From: Bigelowiella natans CCMP2755
Lineage: Eukaryota; Cercozoa; Chlorarachniophyceae
Direction of reading: 5' to 3'
NCBI GenBank assembly: GCA_000320545.1
Contig: ADNK01001776.1
Span: 5,001 to 25,000 of the forward strand
Length of the DNA stretch: 20,000 bases
Shown here: positions 19,349-20,000 of the stretch, one piece after another
Layout: the number at the start of each line of letters is the position of its first letter
Position numbering within the stretch: the stretch's first letter is position 1
Translations under genes and position numbers: made by a program
Notes under the pieces: model-generated
Databases searched by the model: none
What the model saw: the letters and a program-made list of their open reading frames with translations, nothing else
Told to the model about the DNA's origin: nothing

Positions 19349-19964
19349 CTTCAACTTCTGTAAATGGTACGTGTGTGTGCGTGTTTGAGAGTTCCTGAGA
19401 CGAAATTATGCTGAAAGCACTTTTCCTCCTCTCTCCACCTCTCCCTCTAACCTTTTCCTCCTCTTCCTCTTCGACAACTTAGATAGCCGTTATGGGAGGT
19501 GCTATTGGAATAGGTGTGTGGATATGAACCTTATGCGCACGTCCACTACGACCGTTGTATGCTGTATTTATCACGACAACGAGTAGTAAGTGAATCATTC
19601 CCATTGTGAGCGTGTGCGTGCGTGCGTGCATGCGTATTCCAGAGAATTCGCAAAACGCGCTCTCACAAACGTATTCGTGATATCCGCAGGGAATCGGTCG
19701 CCTGTGGCGGAATTTAACATTCTATTGGACCCAGAAGTACTGCTACTACTTCGAGCTATTACGACTACTTCTACTACGCATTCATTCGATTATGTGCATA
19801 CCTGTTGTCGGTCATTCGCGGGGTCGAAATATCCATTAATCCTAGCGCAAGAATAACGTACAGTGCGGTGTTTGCTCCACAACAGGCAGCGCGCGTTGTG
19901 TTCTCATCGAGCATAAAGACGATCATGGTCCCGCTTGAGGTCACTCATACAGCGCTGGCGACAG
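17189..19964 (+). CDS. Inosine-uridine-type nucleoside hydrolase, 5' part (12 exons, runs off the window)
   Basis: Exons: 17189-17255, 17449-17466, 17604-17656, 17858-17950, 18202-18286, 18522-18583, 18680-18727, 18944-18965, 19204-19268, 19483-19513, 19690-19736, 19886-19964, then a donor at 19965; the rest lies beyond the right edge. The ATG at 17189 follows an in-frame TAA. The protein splits ribonucleosides into base and ribose (purine/pyrimidine salvage). Motifs in order: VWLDCDPGHDDAF (16-28), the calcium/ribose-binding DxDPGxDD signature; LLGISTVAGNQSIDKTT; DIHGESGLEG; VTIVATGALTNVALLL; IAVMGGAIG; SPVAEFNILLDPEAA; VPLEVTHTALAT. All are classic for the IUNH family. No leader is evident, so the cytosol is likely. 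Very short exons (18, 22 and 31 nt) and repeat-filled introns are notable. All junctions keep phase. Confidence 0.94.
17691..17729. repeat. (ATG)n-type imperfect repeat in nucleoside hydrolase intron 3
   Basis: Imperfect ATG/GATGAC units (catgatgatgttgatgatga) about 35 bp after the donor at 17657. Confidence 0.75.
17951..17994. repeat. (GTA)n/(GTT)n repeat at the start of nucleoside hydrolase intron 4
   Basis: The intron begins gtagtagtattagtattagt and continues as GTA then GTT units. As in the PhyH gene, the repeat starts at the donor GT. Confidence 0.9.
18122..18193. repeat. (CA)n and (TA)n microsatellites before the nucleoside hydrolase exon 5 acceptor
   Basis: Sixteen CA units (18122-18153), a short spacer, then a TA run (18165-18193) ending about 8 bp from the acceptor attag at 18200-18201. 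Confidence 0.88.
19317..19348. repeat. (GTA)n repeat in nucleoside hydrolase intron 9
   Basis: About ten GTA units, 48 bp after the donor at 19269; unlike other triplet runs it is not flush with the donor. Confidence 0.88.
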
Positions 19965-20000
19965 GTTGAGTGCGTTCAAAACGCAGTTTCGGTTTTTCCA

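Noticed and set aside
1-20000. CRISPR array, insertion sequence or prokaryotic operon
   Set aside because: Repeats are simple microsatellites without unique spacers; no transposase, terminal inverted repeat pair or target duplication was seen; genes are intron-split and on alternating strands.

Overview
This is nuclear DNA of a eukaryote. Almost every gene is cut into short exons joined by canonical GT...AG introns; I resolved 44 introns in six genes. Introns and intergenic DNA are full of di- and trinucleotide repeats, and no operons, Shine-Dalgarno sites or bacterial-type spacing are present. The gene set, the short introns and the strict strand alternation suggest a protist or alga, with a stramenopile (brown-algal/xanthophyte-like) as my best guess. 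That placement is inference; no plastid or rRNA marker lies in the window.

Layout from left to right: (1) 513-1456 +, 3' part of a fucosyltransferase-like glycosyltransferase; (2) 2353-4193 -, acetolactate synthase regulatory subunit, 4 exons, 310 aa; (3) 4774-6581 +, secreted protein with three EF-hands, 7 exons, 331 aa; (4) 7050-8780 -, intronless ATP-dependent DNA ligase with an N-terminal WWE-like domain and a C-terminal RanBP2-type zinc finger, 576 aa; (5) 9331-13362 +, phytanoyl-CoA dioxygenase-family enzyme, 15 exons, 317 aa, with an organelle-type leader; (6) 14625-16848 -, four-helix voltage-sensor-like membrane protein, 9 exons, 314 aa; (7) 17189 to beyond the right edge +, inosine-uridine-type nucleoside hydrolase, 12 exons seen. 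A weak reading frame (13308-13916 -) overlaps the end of gene 5, and a weak exon pair lies in the gap between genes 4 and 5.

The seven firm genes alternate perfectly (+ - + - + - +), giving three convergent and three divergent pairs; the divergent gaps are about 340-580 bp. The genes do not form one pathway: they cover branched-chain amino-acid synthesis, nucleoside salvage, DNA repair, an Fe/2-oxoglutarate oxygenase, glycosylation, calcium binding and membrane voltage sensing. Exon models were built by hand from reading-frame continuity, splice dinucleotides and remembered family motifs. No alignment was run.

The points most worth a second look are the WWE-ligase-zinc finger architecture, the pore-less voltage-sensor protein, an 18-nt in-frame micro-exon carrying half of the nucleoside hydrolase metal site, and triplet repeats that start exactly at several 5' splice sites.
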